The notes under the pieces: model-generated
What the model was told of the DNA's origin: nothing
Seen by the model: the letters and a program-made list of their open reading frames with translations, nothing else
Databases searched by the model: none
Position numbers and translations under genes: made by a program
Assembly: GCA_024635815.1 (NCBI GenBank)
Contig: JAGXIG010000024.1
Span: 1-6,318 of the forward strand
DNA: 6,318 nt
Reading direction: 5' to 3'
Source: Salegentibacter sp.
GTDB taxonomy: Bacteria; Bacteroidota; Bacteroidia; Flavobacteriales; Flavobacteriaceae
Part shown: positions 1 to 5,988 of the stretch, one piece after another
Position numbering within the stretch: position 1 is the first letter of the stretch
How the letters are laid out: the number at the start of each line of letters is the position of its first letter

Positions 1-852
1 CAATCCCTGCCAGTCACAATGATCGGAAAGTACGAAACCCCGGTCTATAGCCCTTCTTCGGCGGGCACCTCTAAATGTCATCCAGCCACTGGCCGAAGCC
101 GTAACATACGGTACCATTTTCTTGATCCAGGGACTTCCGTGTGCGCTTGGTGGTGCGACTATAATATTTCCTTTGATTTCATCTTTTTTAGTCTCGCGGG
201 TAATTCTTGTTGTTCCGGGCATTTCAGATAAAGGCCGGATTACTTCCGTCATATTTTCTATGGCACCGTGGGTGTAAATTTTTCCGATGGAAGTATCGAG
301 ATGCTTCAGGAGGCGTTGTGCTTTCCCCAGGGAATAACCAAAAATCACCGAAGTCTGTCCATTTTCTTTATTCTGTTGCCACCAGTTATTGATTTCCGTA
401 AAAACTTCCGCTTGCGGTTGCCATTTAAAAGCGGGCAGCCCAAATGTGCATTCCGTTATAAACGTGTGGCATTTTACCGGTTCATAAGGCACCGCCACCC
501 CATCATTTTCATCTTTATAATCGCCTGTAAAAACCCAAACCTCACCTTTATATTCCACCCGAATTTGGGAAGAACCAATAATATGCCCAGCGGGATGTAA
601 CGAAAATTTCACCCCGTTTATGGTAAAAGTTTCGTTCCATTCTTTGCCTGAAACTTCAATTTCCCCTAAACGATGTTTTATAATGGGAACGTTACTGTGA
701 TGGGTAATGTATTTTTTATTGCCCCAGCGGGAATGATCGGCGTGACCGTGAGAAATAATGGCTTTATCTACCGGTTTCCAGGGATCGAGATAAACATCGG
801 CAGCCTGGCAGTAAATCCCTTTCTTATTGAAGACGAGTAAAGGTGGTTTCAT
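1..852 (-). CDS. Ligase-associated DNA exonuclease (beta-CASP metallo-beta-lactamase), 3' end outside window
   Basis: Reading the minus strand from ATG at 852 gives 284 codons without a stop up to base 1, so the C-terminus is cut by the window edge. Metallo-beta-lactamase zinc ligands are visible: SHGHADH (residues 34-40), PAGH (87-90), TGDY (109-112) and, near the end, LSDHCDW (275-281). A beta-CASP-type segment GYSLGKAQR lies between them, with ITECTFGLP-like sequence before it. This is the pattern of the mRNA 3'-processing-exonuclease-like proteins encoded with ATP-dependent DNA ligase and an Lhr-like helicase in many bacteria, thought to act in DNA repair. That family is usually about 330-340 residues, so roughly 50 residues are missing here. 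The expected ligase gene would lie downstream, left of base 1. The ATG is the first in frame and directly precedes the conserved N-terminal beta-strand. The family call is firm; the in vivo role is inferred from relatives. Confidence 0.9.
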   Translation of the reverse strand, partial: MKPPLLVFNKKGIYCQAADVYLDPWKPVDKAIISHGHADHSRWGNKKYITHHSNVPIIKHRLGEIEVSGKEWNETFTINGVKFSLHPAGHIIGSSQIRVEYKGEVWVFTGDYKDENDGVAVPYEPVKCHTFITECTFGLPAFKWQPQAEVFTEINNWWQQNKENGQTSVIFGYSLGKAQRLLKHLDTSIGKIYTHGAIENMTEVIRPLSEMPGTTRITRETKKDEIKGNIIVAPPSAHGSPWIKKMVPYVTASASGWMTFRGARRRRAIDRGFVLSDHCDWQGL

Positions 853-859
853 TTTTTGC

Positions 860-878
860 GTACTTAAAATGAAAGTAC
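860..878 (-). promoter_or_regulatory. Inverted repeat just upstream of the exonuclease start; possible promoter/operator
   Basis: GTACTT (860-865) and AAGTAC (873-878) form a 6-bp perfect inverted repeat with a 7-nt spacer, 8 nt upstream of the exonuclease ATG. On the minus strand the arm reads TACTTTC, a near match to the Bacteroidota -7 box TAnnTTTG, so the region may be the exonuclease promoter. No good -33 element is seen. The repeat could be chance in AT-rich DNA. Confidence 0.25.
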
Positions 879-979
879 CCAAAATGGAACGCCTAAAAAA
901 GGGATTAAGAAAAGATTAGCGATTGATGAAAGTCCTAATTTTTAGAAGGTTTTTGATGAATTTTATTTTCAGCTTTAAG

Positions 980-987
980 TATATTTG
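980..987 (+). promoter_or_regulatory. Putative -7 box for the TerB-like gene
   Basis: TATATTTG matches the Bacteroidota -7 consensus TAnnTTTG and lies 19 nt before the preferred ATG at 1007. The nearest TTTG that could serve as a -33 box (952-955) is about 24 bp upstream, longer than the usual 19 or so, so the match is partial. If real, transcription starts a few bases after 987, which would exclude the in-frame ATGs at 923, 926 and 956 as starts. Confidence 0.4.
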
Positions 988-1006
988 CTGTATAAAACTT
1001 ATTAAA

Positions 1007-1435
1007 ATGTCATTTTCAGATTTATTTGATTCGGGAGAACATCTTCGTAATATCAATCACTTCGCTTCTATTGTTAACCTTGCTAGTATAGATGGCGAGA
1101 TAAACGAAAGAGAACGTGTTCTTTTAGAGCGTTTTGCGCGGAAACTTGATATTAGCGAGCAGGAATATAAAATGGTTATTAAAAACCCTAAAGATTTTCC
1201 TATTAGCGCTTATAACAGCAGTGAAAAACGCCTGGAACGCCTGCACGACCTATTTAAGATTATATTTGCCGATAATGAAATAGATCGCGAAGAAGAAACC
1301 CTTATTAAGCGTTATGCTATAGGGCTTGGTTTTTCAAGCGAAAATGCTGAAAAAATTATTAAAAGATCTATTCAGATTTTTAGCGGGCAACTGAATTTTG
1401 AAGATTACAAATACCTTTTGGAAAAGGATAATTAA
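1007..1435 (+). CDS. TerB-like (tellurite resistance protein B family) protein
   Basis: The protein has 142 residues from ATG at 1007. It is all-helical in character with two related acidic segments: SIDGEINERE (28-36 region) and FADNEIDREE (87-96), each followed by an amphipathic helix ending in a hydrophobic-Gly/Asp turn. This is the internal duplication typical of TerB-like proteins, whose acidic residues bind metal ions; many bacterial members are stand-alone cytoplasmic proteins of 130-150 residues with no proven role in tellurite resistance. The frame stays open upstream to ATG at 923, but those 28 extra residues are rich in Phe, Ile and Cys and unlike the family, and the promoter-like box at 980-987 favours the later start. 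The gene stands alone, divergent from the exonuclease and convergent with fbp. No other ter genes are in the window, so a tellurite function should not be assumed. Confidence 0.75.
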   Translation: MSFSDLFDSGEHLRNINHFASIVNLASIDGEINERERVLLERFARKLDISEQEYKMVIKNPKDFPISAYNSSEKRLERLHDLFKIIFADNEIDREEETLIKRYAIGLGFSSENAEKIIKRSIQIFSGQLNFEDYKYLLEKDN

Positions 1436-1483
1436 TAGGTTTCAAATAATGAAAATGTCCTCCTAATTTCGTTTCCGAGCTTA

Positions 1484-1502
1484 CTCCGAAATTTATTCGG
1501 AG
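1484..1502. repeat. REP-like palindrome (stem-loop) between terB-like and fbp
   Basis: CTCCGAA (1484-1490), a 5-nt ATTTA loop, and TTCGGAG (1496-1502) form a 7-bp perfect stem, followed by ATCTAGG. The layout (stem with an A/T-rich loop, then GATCTA) resembles the element at 5938-5960 and flavobacterial intergenic palindromes I know by pattern. There is no T-run on either side, so it is not a classic intrinsic terminator, although it sits between two convergent genes and could still help to end or protect both transcripts. Confidence 0.5.
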
Positions 1503-1533
1503 ATCTAGGTCACAGTGAACTAACAGATTAGAA

Positions 1534-1586
1534 GCTGAAATACTCCCGAAGGCTATCGGGAAAGCTTGAGGTTAATAGTTTTCAGC
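1534..1586. repeat. Nested stem-loops in the convergent intergenic region
   Basis: An outer inverted repeat, GCTGAAA (1534-1540) with TTTCAGC (1580-1586), encloses an inner hairpin TCCCGA (1544-1549) / TCGGGA (1556-1561) with a 6-nt loop. The inner stem resembles CCCGATAGCTATCGGG-type palindromes frequent in flavobacterial intergenic DNA. It lies 20 nt downstream of the fbp stop and 99 nt after the TerB-like stop, so it could act as a bidirectional transcript end. No strong U-tract accompanies it, so the terminator role is inference. Confidence 0.45.
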
Positions 1587-1605
1587 CCGTTAGCCCCTCT
1601 TTCTA

Positions 1606-2613
1606 TCAACTATATTTTTGCATAAATTCTTCAGCTTTATCTACCATATTTTTACTTCCGCAGAAAAAAGGTGCGCGTTCGTGTAATTCTTTAGGCTGAA
1701 TATTCATGATTCGGGTAAATCCGTCGGTAGCTTTTCCTCCTGCCTGTTCCACGATAAATGCCATTGGGTTACATTCATACAACAACCGAAGTTTCCCATT
1801 ATTTGCTTTAGAACTTTTTGGATAGATAAAAATTCCACCTTTAATCATATTTCGGTGAATGTCTGAAACCATAGAACCAATGTATCTGGAGGTATAAGGT
1901 CTATCTTCCCTTTCTTCCTGGCAGTATTTGATATATTTTTTGACGCCTTCTGGGAAATGAACATAATTTCCTTCATTTATGGAATAAATACTTCCATTTT
2001 CGGGGAATTTCATATCAGGGTGCGATAAATACCAAGATCCCAACGCAGGGTTTAAGGTGAAACCATTTACACCACAGCCTGTAGTATAAACCAGCATAGT
2101 GGATGTTCCATAGATAATATAACCCGCCGCCACCTGTTTGTTACCGGGCTGCAAAAAGTCTTCATTGGTTACCGGTGTACCAATTGGTGTCACCCGGCGA
2201 TAAATAGAAAAAATAGTTCCTACCGAAACATTTACGTCAATATTCGAGCTTCCGTCTAGCGGATCCATAAGCACAACGTATTTATTTTGATTGTCCTTAT
2301 TTTTTCCTGAAATAGTAATGAAATCGTCATTTTCCTCAGAAGCGATTCCACATACAATTTCACGATTAATCAGGGTTTGAATAAAGGTTTCATTAGCATA
2401 AACATCCAGTTTTTGCTGATCTTCTCCCTGAATATTAGTATCCCCATGCAAACCCAAAATATCTACTAATCCCGCTTTATTTACCTCGTGGTTTACCACT
2501 TTAGCCGCCAGGCGCAAAGATCTGATTAAGCGGGAAAGTTCTCCTGAAGAATATGGAAATGCCGCCTGATTGTCTATAATAAATTCACCTAAAGTTTGAT
2601 TTCTCTTATCCAT
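1606..2613 (-). CDS. fbp: Fructose-1,6-bisphosphatase, class I
   Basis: This 335-residue cytoplasmic enzyme hydrolyses fructose 1,6-bisphosphate to fructose 6-phosphate and phosphate, the committed step of gluconeogenesis. The metal and phosphate site is intact: SEE (92-94) and [10 protein letters not shown] (117-126), with GEDQQKLD (63-70) upstream. The class I signature [13 protein letters not shown] lies near residue 275, followed by EQAGGKA. Length and sequence are very close to Escherichia coli Fbp as I recall it, including the run through [10 protein letters not shown] and [13 protein letters not shown]. The N-terminal SGEL (23-26) and KY (111-112) correspond to AMP-contact positions of allosteric class I enzymes, so AMP inhibition is likely retained (inference). 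The gene is monocistronic as far as visible, convergent with the TerB-like gene and divergent from the GNAT/aspartokinase cluster. ATG at 2613 agrees with the family N-terminus and with the promoter box about 25 nt upstream. Confidence 0.98.
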   Translation of the reverse strand: MDKRNQTLGEFIIDNQAAFPYSSGELSRLIRSLRLAAKVVNHEVNKAGLVDILGLHGDTNIQGEDQQKLDVYANETFIQTLINREIVCGIASEENDDFITISGKNKDNQNKYVVLMDPLDGSSNIDVNVSVGTIFSIYRRVTPIGTPVTNEDFLQPGNKQVAAGYIIYGTSTMLVYTTGCGVNGFTLNPALGSWYLSHPDMKFPENGSIYSINEGNYVHFPEGVKKYIKYCQEEREDRPYTSRYIGSMVSDIHRNMIKGGIFIYPKSSKANNGKLRLLYECNPMAFIVEQAGGKATDGFTRIMNIQPKELHERAPFFCGSKNMVDKAEEFMQKYS

Positions 2614-2638
2614 TCTATACCAATAGCGTTGTTTGCTT

Positions 2639-2646
2639 CAAAATTA
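2639..2646 (-). promoter_or_regulatory. Putative fbp -7 promoter box
   Basis: On the minus strand these bases read TAATTTTG, an exact match to the Bacteroidota -7 consensus TAnnTTTG. It ends 25 nt upstream of the fbp ATG. Nineteen bases further upstream the minus strand reads TTTT (2666-2669), a partial match to the -33 TTTG. The implied leader is only about 20 nt, with no Shine-Dalgarno motif, as is usual in this phylum. Confidence 0.55.
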
Positions 2647-2767
2647 TTCATTTTTTTTAGCTACTAAAACGTTTTCGTAAATAAAATATTGAAATTTGGA
2701 AAAATAAAGATTAAGCCGCTTTCTAATAGTCAAGGTGTATTTCTCTACTGCAATTTTTAAGAAATCC

Positions 2768-2796
2768 TTGTTTTGAAATTTCATTCTTTACTTTTG
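2768..2796 (+). promoter_or_regulatory. Putative promoter of the first GNAT gene
   Basis: TTG (2768-2770) and TACTTTTG (2789-2796), separated by 18 bp, match the Bacteroidota -33/-7 promoter (TTTG, about 19 bp, TAnnTTTG). The box ends 18 nt before the ATG at 2815, giving a very short leader. The core TACTTTTGTAG recurs exactly before the second GNAT gene at 3346-3356. Confidence 0.65.
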
Positions 2797-2814
2797 TAGG
2801 TAAACAGTAAAAAA

Positions 2815-3297
2815 ATGGAATTTATAATCAGAAAAGCAAAGCCGGAAGATATGCCCTCGGTTTTGGAACTTATACAGGAACTCGCCGAATTCGAAAAAGA
2901 ACCCGATGCGGTAATTATTTCTGCTGAAGACCTAAAAAGGGATGGTTTTGGGGGAAACCCTTCGTTTACCTGTTTTGTAGTTGAAGCCGCAGGAAAAATT
3001 GAAGGAATGGCTCTATGTTATTTTAGATATTCTACCTGGAAAGGAAAAACCGTTCATCTGGAAGATTTAGTGGTGAGGGAAAGCATGAGAGGAAAAGGTT
3101 TGGGAAATGCTCTTTACAAACGTGTTATTCAATTTGCGAAAGAAGAAGGCGTTAAACGTACAGAATGGGTGGTTTTAGACTGGAATACCCACGCGCGAGA
3201 CTTTTACAGTCGTAGCGGCGCGACCGTTTTTACCGATTGGTGTACCGTGCAAATGGAAGAGGACGCAATGGACAAATTTCTCGAGAAATCACGTTAA
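2815..3297 (+). CDS. GNAT family N-acetyltransferase, SSAT (diamine/thialysine acetyltransferase)-like, copy 1
   Basis: The 160-residue protein is a single GNAT domain that should transfer acetyl from acetyl-CoA to an amine. The acetyl-CoA pyrophosphate loop is RGKGLG (92-97) after the LED strand (82-84). Later motifs are DWN (122-124) and FY (130-131), whose Tyr is the usual general acid. The order LIQELAEFE (19-27), EDLKRDGFG (38-46), LED, RGxGxG, WN and FY strongly recalls eukaryotic spermidine/spermine acetyltransferases (LIKELAKYE, DLLEDGFG, RGFGIG, AEWNEPSINFY). Polyamines or thialysine-like amines are therefore plausible substrates, but this is inferred. It heads a codirectional cluster with a paralogue and aspartate kinase, has its own promoter box, and ends in two tandem TAA codons. 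It is about 60% identical to the downstream copy by my count. The ATG at 2815 begins the conserved first strand. Confidence 0.88.
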   Translation: MEFIIRKAKPEDMPSVLELIQELAEFEKEPDAVIISAEDLKRDGFGGNPSFTCFVVEAAGKIEGMALCYFRYSTWKGKTVHLEDLVVRESMRGKGLGNALYKRVIQFAKEEGVKRTEWVVLDWNTHARDFYSRSGATVFTDWCTVQMEEDAMDKFLEKSR

Positions 3298-3345
3298 TAA
3301 TACGCTAAGCCTCTATAAATAGCCCTTTTTATTAAAATCTATTCC

Positions 3346-3353
3346 TACTTTTG
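3346..3353 (+). promoter_or_regulatory. Putative internal promoter before the second GNAT gene
   Basis: TACTTTTG matches TAnnTTTG and lies 16 nt before the ATG at 3370. The surrounding CTACTTTTGTAG (3345-3356) shares TACTTTTGTAG with the promoter of copy 1. A T-run at 3326-3330 may act as a weak -33. No terminator hairpin is seen after copy 1, so copy 2 and aspartate kinase could be served both by readthrough and by this promoter. Confidence 0.55.
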
Positions 3354-3369
3354 TAGAAACACCAAACTT

Positions 3370-3840
3370 ATGGAATACGTTATACGCGAAGCTAAGCGGG
3401 AAGATATGCCCGCGGTTTTGGAACTTATTAAAGAACTTGCTTCTTACGAGGGTGCAGCAGATGAGGTTGAAATTCACGTAAGTGATCTTGAACATGAGGG
3501 TTTTGATGAAGCCAACTTTAAATGTTTTGTCGCAGATGTAAAAGGTAAGATTGAAGGAATGGCGCTGGTTTATTTTAGGTTTTCTACCTGGAAAGGCCGT
3601 ACCGTTCACCTGGAAGATCTTATTGTTAGGGAAAGTATGCGTGGAACCGGGCTTGGGGGGGCGTTGTACAAAAGAGTGGTAAAATACGGTTACGATAATA
3701 ATGTGAAGCGTGTGGAATGGGTAGTTTCTGAAGGCAATAAAAACGCGCAGGAATTCTATGAAAACACCGGAGCCGATATCAAGAAAAACTGGTACACCGT
3801 GCATATGGATGAAACCGGAATTCAGAAAAACATCGATTAA
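3370..3840 (+). CDS. GNAT family N-acetyltransferase, SSAT-like, copy 2
   Basis: This 156-residue single-domain acetyltransferase is a clear tandem paralogue of the gene at 2815-3297, aligned end to end with one single-residue gap near residue 48. The stretch from STWKG (72-76) through HLEDL (80-84), VRESM and RGTGLG (91-96) to ALYKRV is almost unchanged, and FY (129-130) keeps the putative catalytic Tyr. The loop before it differs: DWN in copy 1 is EGN (121-123) here, and the N-terminal acidic loop (GAADEVEIHVSD) is also rewritten. Because these parts lie near the acceptor site in SSAT-type enzymes, the two copies may differ in substrate (inference). The stop is only 6 nt before the aspartate kinase ATG, so the two genes almost certainly share a transcript. 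An open frame on the opposite strand here is not credible as a gene. Confidence 0.88.
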   Translation: MEYVIREAKREDMPAVLELIKELASYEGAADEVEIHVSDLEHEGFDEANFKCFVADVKGKIEGMALVYFRFSTWKGRTVHLEDLIVRESMRGTGLGGALYKRVVKYGYDNNVKRVEWVVSEGNKNAQEFYENTGADIKKNWYTVHMDETGIQKNID

Positions 3841-3846
3841 AAATTC

Positions 3847-5097
3847 ATGAAGGTCTTTAAGTTTGGTGGTGCATCGGTAAAAGATGCTGCTGGGGTAAGA
3901 AATGTTCTAAATGTTTTAAAGAAAACCGGAAACGGACCGAAAGTGATCGTGGTTTCTGCAATGGGAAAAACCACCAACGCCCTGGAAACTGTAATTAAAG
4001 ATTATCTTTTTGATAATAAAATTCCCGAAAGCCTGCAAGCGGTAGAAGATGCACATTTTGAGATAATAAATGAACTTTTTCCGGAAACCCAGCCTCCTGC
4101 TTTCAAGAAAATAAACACTCTTTTTACTGAACTTAGAAATTTTCTTCAGCATAATAAATCTGAGCAATACGACTTTGTATACGACCAGGTAATTTGCTAC
4201 GGCGAGTTAATCTCAACCACCATAGTTAGCGAATACCTAAATTCCCAAAACATAAAAAACAACTGGCTGGACGCCAGGGAATTTGTAAAAACCGATAGTG
4301 TTTACCGCGATGCTGCTGTAAACTGGGAAGAGACCCAGGAAGCTATTCAGCAAAATTTAAATATTAACGAGATAAATATCACCCAGGGATTTATCGGCTC
4401 AGATCCCAATAATTTCACTACCACACTGGGACGGGAAGGAAGTGATTATACCGCTGCAATTTTTGCTTATTGTTTAAATGCAGAAAATGTAACCATTTGG
4501 AAAGATGTTCCCGGTGTTTTAAATGCCGATCCCCGAGAATTTGACAACCCCGAATTGCTTCAGCACATTTCTTATGAAGAAGCTATCGAACTGGCATTTT
4601 ACGGCGCTTCGGTAATTCATCCGAAAACTTTGCAGCCACTTCAGCAGAAAGAAATTCCGCTGTTTGTAAAACCCTTTTTAAAACCGGAAAGCGAAGGCAC
4701 CAAAGTTGGAAAAGGCCAGCTTATTTTTCCGGAAATTCCGTGTTTTATTGTAAAGAAAGACCAGGTTTTAATTTCCCTTTCTACCCTGGATTTCTCATTT
4801 ATGGTAGAAGAAAATATCAGCGAGGTTTTTAGACTCTTTCATCTATATCAGATAAAGGTTGATCTCATCCAGAATTCAGCTATTAGTTTCTCGGTTTGTG
4901 TAGATAATAAATTTAACCAACTAGAGAAATTACTTCAGCATTTAAAGGCCAGGTTTAAGGTGAGTTTTGTGCCAGGTGTTTCCCTGTACACAATTCGTCA
5001 TTTTAACAATGAAGCGATTAAAAGTTTAGAAAAAGATAAAGAAATTCTACTAAAACAGCTTACCCATAACACGCTTCAAATCGTAACCCGCAATTAA
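3847..5097 (+). CDS. lysC: Aspartate kinase (monofunctional, with C-terminal ACT region)
   Basis: The 416-residue enzyme phosphorylates aspartate with ATP to aspartyl-4-phosphate, the first step toward lysine/diaminopimelate, threonine and methionine. The amino-acid kinase domain (about 1-295) shows KFGGAS (5-10), VVSAMGKTT (35-43), YGELIS (118-123), TTLGREGSDYTAA (192-204), WKDVPGVLNADPR (218-230) and the substrate-site motif FYGASVIHPKT (251-261). The rest (about 300-416) is an ACT-type regulatory region: a recognisable first ACT from VLISLSTLDF to KVDLIQNSAISFSV (307-350), and a weaker second part ending in HNTLQIVTRN. No homoserine dehydrogenase domain follows, so it is monofunctional. 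Feedback control, probably by lysine and/or threonine, is expected, but the effector cannot be read from sequence, and the symbol lysC is by general similarity. It is tightly coupled to the GNAT gene upstream and followed by 140 nt without a clear terminator. Confidence 0.95.
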   Translation: MKVFKFGGASVKDAAGVRNVLNVLKKTGNGPKVIVVSAMGKTTNALETVIKDYLFDNKIPESLQAVEDAHFEIINELFPETQPPAFKKINTLFTELRNFLQHNKSEQYDFVYDQVICYGELISTTIVSEYLNSQNIKNNWLDAREFVKTDSVYRDAAVNWEETQEAIQQNLNINEINITQGFIGSDPNNFTTTLGREGSDYTAAIFAYCLNAENVTIWKDVPGVLNADPREFDNPELLQHISYEEAIELAFYGASVIHPKTLQPLQQKEIPLFVKPFLKPESEGTKVGKGQLIFPEIPCFIVKKDQVLISLSTLDFSFMVEENISEVFRLFHLYQIKVDLIQNSAISFSVCVDNKFNQLEKLLQHLKARFKVSFVPGVSLYTIRHFNNEAIKSLEKDKEILLKQLTHNTLQIVTRN

Positions 5098-5237
5098 TTC
5101 AAAATTGATTTGGACCATTCTACCATATGGAGTTTAATTTACCCATTAGGCTGTTAATTTCATGTTATTCTGAAGCATTCATTATGAAGGTTTTTAATTC
5201 ATGCTTATCTTCAAACTGATTAAAATTTAAAGCAAAA

Positions 5238-5888
5238 ATGGAAAAGATATTAATAGCCGGTTCTACTGGACAAACAGGAAAAAGGGTAATTGAAATTTTA
5301 AATAATACCGAAAATTTTAAACCTATTGCCATGATTCGTAAAGAGGAGCAGAAGCAAATCTTTGACGATATGGAGGTAGAAAGCGTGATGGCAGATCTTG
5401 AAGGTGATATAGAACACGCTTTTAAAGGAATTGACCGTGTGATTTTTGCAGCAGGTTCTGGTGGTAGCACCGGCCCTGACAAAACTACGGCGGTAGACCA
5501 GGAAGGCGCTAAAAAAATGGTTGATGCTGCTAAGAAATTCAACGTAAAAAAATTCATTATGCTTAGCGCAATGGGAACCGATAAACCGGAAGAAGGCGGA
5601 GATCTTGAACATTACCTGAGAGCGAAAAAAGAAGCTGATGATTATTTAGTAGACAGCGGAATTGTTTATACTATCGTTCAACCTGGCCGACTTACTGACG
5701 ATATGGGTCTTGCTAAAGTAAAATTAGCTCTTAAACTGGAAGAACGAGGCGAAATTTCCCGAGATGATGTAGCGTTTTTATTAGTAATGTGCCTTGCCGA
5801 TCCATTAGGAAAAAATATGGCATTTCAGGCACTGGAAGGAGAAGAATCAATTAAATCTGCACTTATTGAATTAAGCCAGAATAATTAA
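5238..5888 (+). CDS. NAD(P)-binding oxidoreductase, atypical SDR (NAD(P)H-binding/NmrA-like)
   Basis: The 216-residue protein is a Rossmann-fold member of the atypical short-chain dehydrogenase group (SDR_a5/YhfK-like). The N-terminal nucleotide loop is GSTGQTG (8-14) after the first strand KILIAG. DRVIFAAGSGG (66-76) forms the fourth strand with its Gly-rich turn, and IMLSAMG (107-113) brings the active-site Ser. YLRAK (126-130) fits the YxxxK catalytic pair, and VQPGRL (147-152) is the post-catalytic PG motif. Length matches the small stand-alone members, which lack a substrate-binding extension; substrates of most are unknown, so a specific reaction cannot be given. There is no signal peptide or membrane segment. 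The gap of 140 nt to aspartate kinase suggests a separate unit, though no convincing promoter is seen. A long terminator-like hairpin follows 28 nt after the stop. Confidence 0.87.
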   Translation: MEKILIAGSTGQTGKRVIEILNNTENFKPIAMIRKEEQKQIFDDMEVESVMADLEGDIEHAFKGIDRVIFAAGSGGSTGPDKTTAVDQEGAKKMVDAAKKFNVKKFIMLSAMGTDKPEEGGDLEHYLRAKKEADDYLVDSGIVYTIVQPGRLTDDMGLAKVKLALKLEERGEISRDDVAFLLVMCLADPLGKNMAFQALEGEESIKSALIELSQNN

Positions 5889-5916
5889 GAGAAAGTTCCC
5901 GAGTAACCTTTTATTT

Positions 5917-5988
5917 AAATGCTGTTTGATAATTTACGTCATCCTGTTTCAGGATCTAAGATGTGGATAATATCAAACAGCATTTTTT
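5917..5988 (+). terminator. Long intrinsic terminator-like hairpin after the SDR gene
   Basis: AAATGCTGTTTGATA (5917-5931) and its exact reverse complement (5971-5985) make a 15-bp perfect stem, running directly into a T-rich tract (5983-5988, then ATTTTAT). It lies 28 nt past the SDR stop and should end that transcript. The 39-nt loop is unusually large and itself contains a hairpin (5941-5955), as if a palindromic repeat had entered the terminator loop. On the other strand it also bounds the arsC remnant, so it may work in both directions. Confidence 0.75.
5938..5960. repeat. REP-like palindrome inside the terminator loop
   Basis: GTC, then ATCCTG (5941-5946), TTT, CAGGAT (5950-5955) and CTAAG form a 6-bp perfect hairpin with flanks. 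It looks like a short form of the GTCATCCTGAACTTGTTTCAGGATCT-type palindromes I recall from flavobacterial intergenic regions (from memory, not searched). It shares the stem-then-GATCTA layout with the element at 1484-1502. Confidence 0.45.

Noticed and set aside
19..600. Three overlapping plus-strand open frames (70, 61 and 110 residues)
   Set aside because: They lie antisense to the exonuclease gene, whose minus-strand frame has clear zinc-binding motifs; their translations have no domain-like character.
923..1006. Longer N-terminus for the TerB-like protein (starts at 923, 926 or 956)
   Set aside because: The extra residues are hydrophobic and Cys-rich, unlike the family, and a TATATTTG promoter-like box at 980-987 lies inside this extension. 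A membrane anchor was considered, but the stretch is short and broken by Lys/Arg.
3313..3804. Minus-strand open frame of 163 residues
   Set aside because: It is antisense to the second GNAT gene, whose protein is conserved and has a paralogue next to it.
3916..4167. Minus-strand open frame of 83 residues inside the aspartate kinase gene
   Set aside because: It is antisense to the conserved kinase domain and has no recognisable features.
5098..5237. A promoter or terminator in the gap between aspartate kinase and the SDR gene
   Set aside because: Only two-mismatch versions of TAnnTTTG (for example TATCTTCA at 5206-5213) and a short CCATATGG palindrome (5123-5130) were found; neither is strong enough to annotate.
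5165..5612. Two minus-strand open frames (130 and 104 residues) over the SDR gene
   Set aside because: They are shadows of the SDR coding frame, which carries the GxxGxxG and YxxxK motifs.
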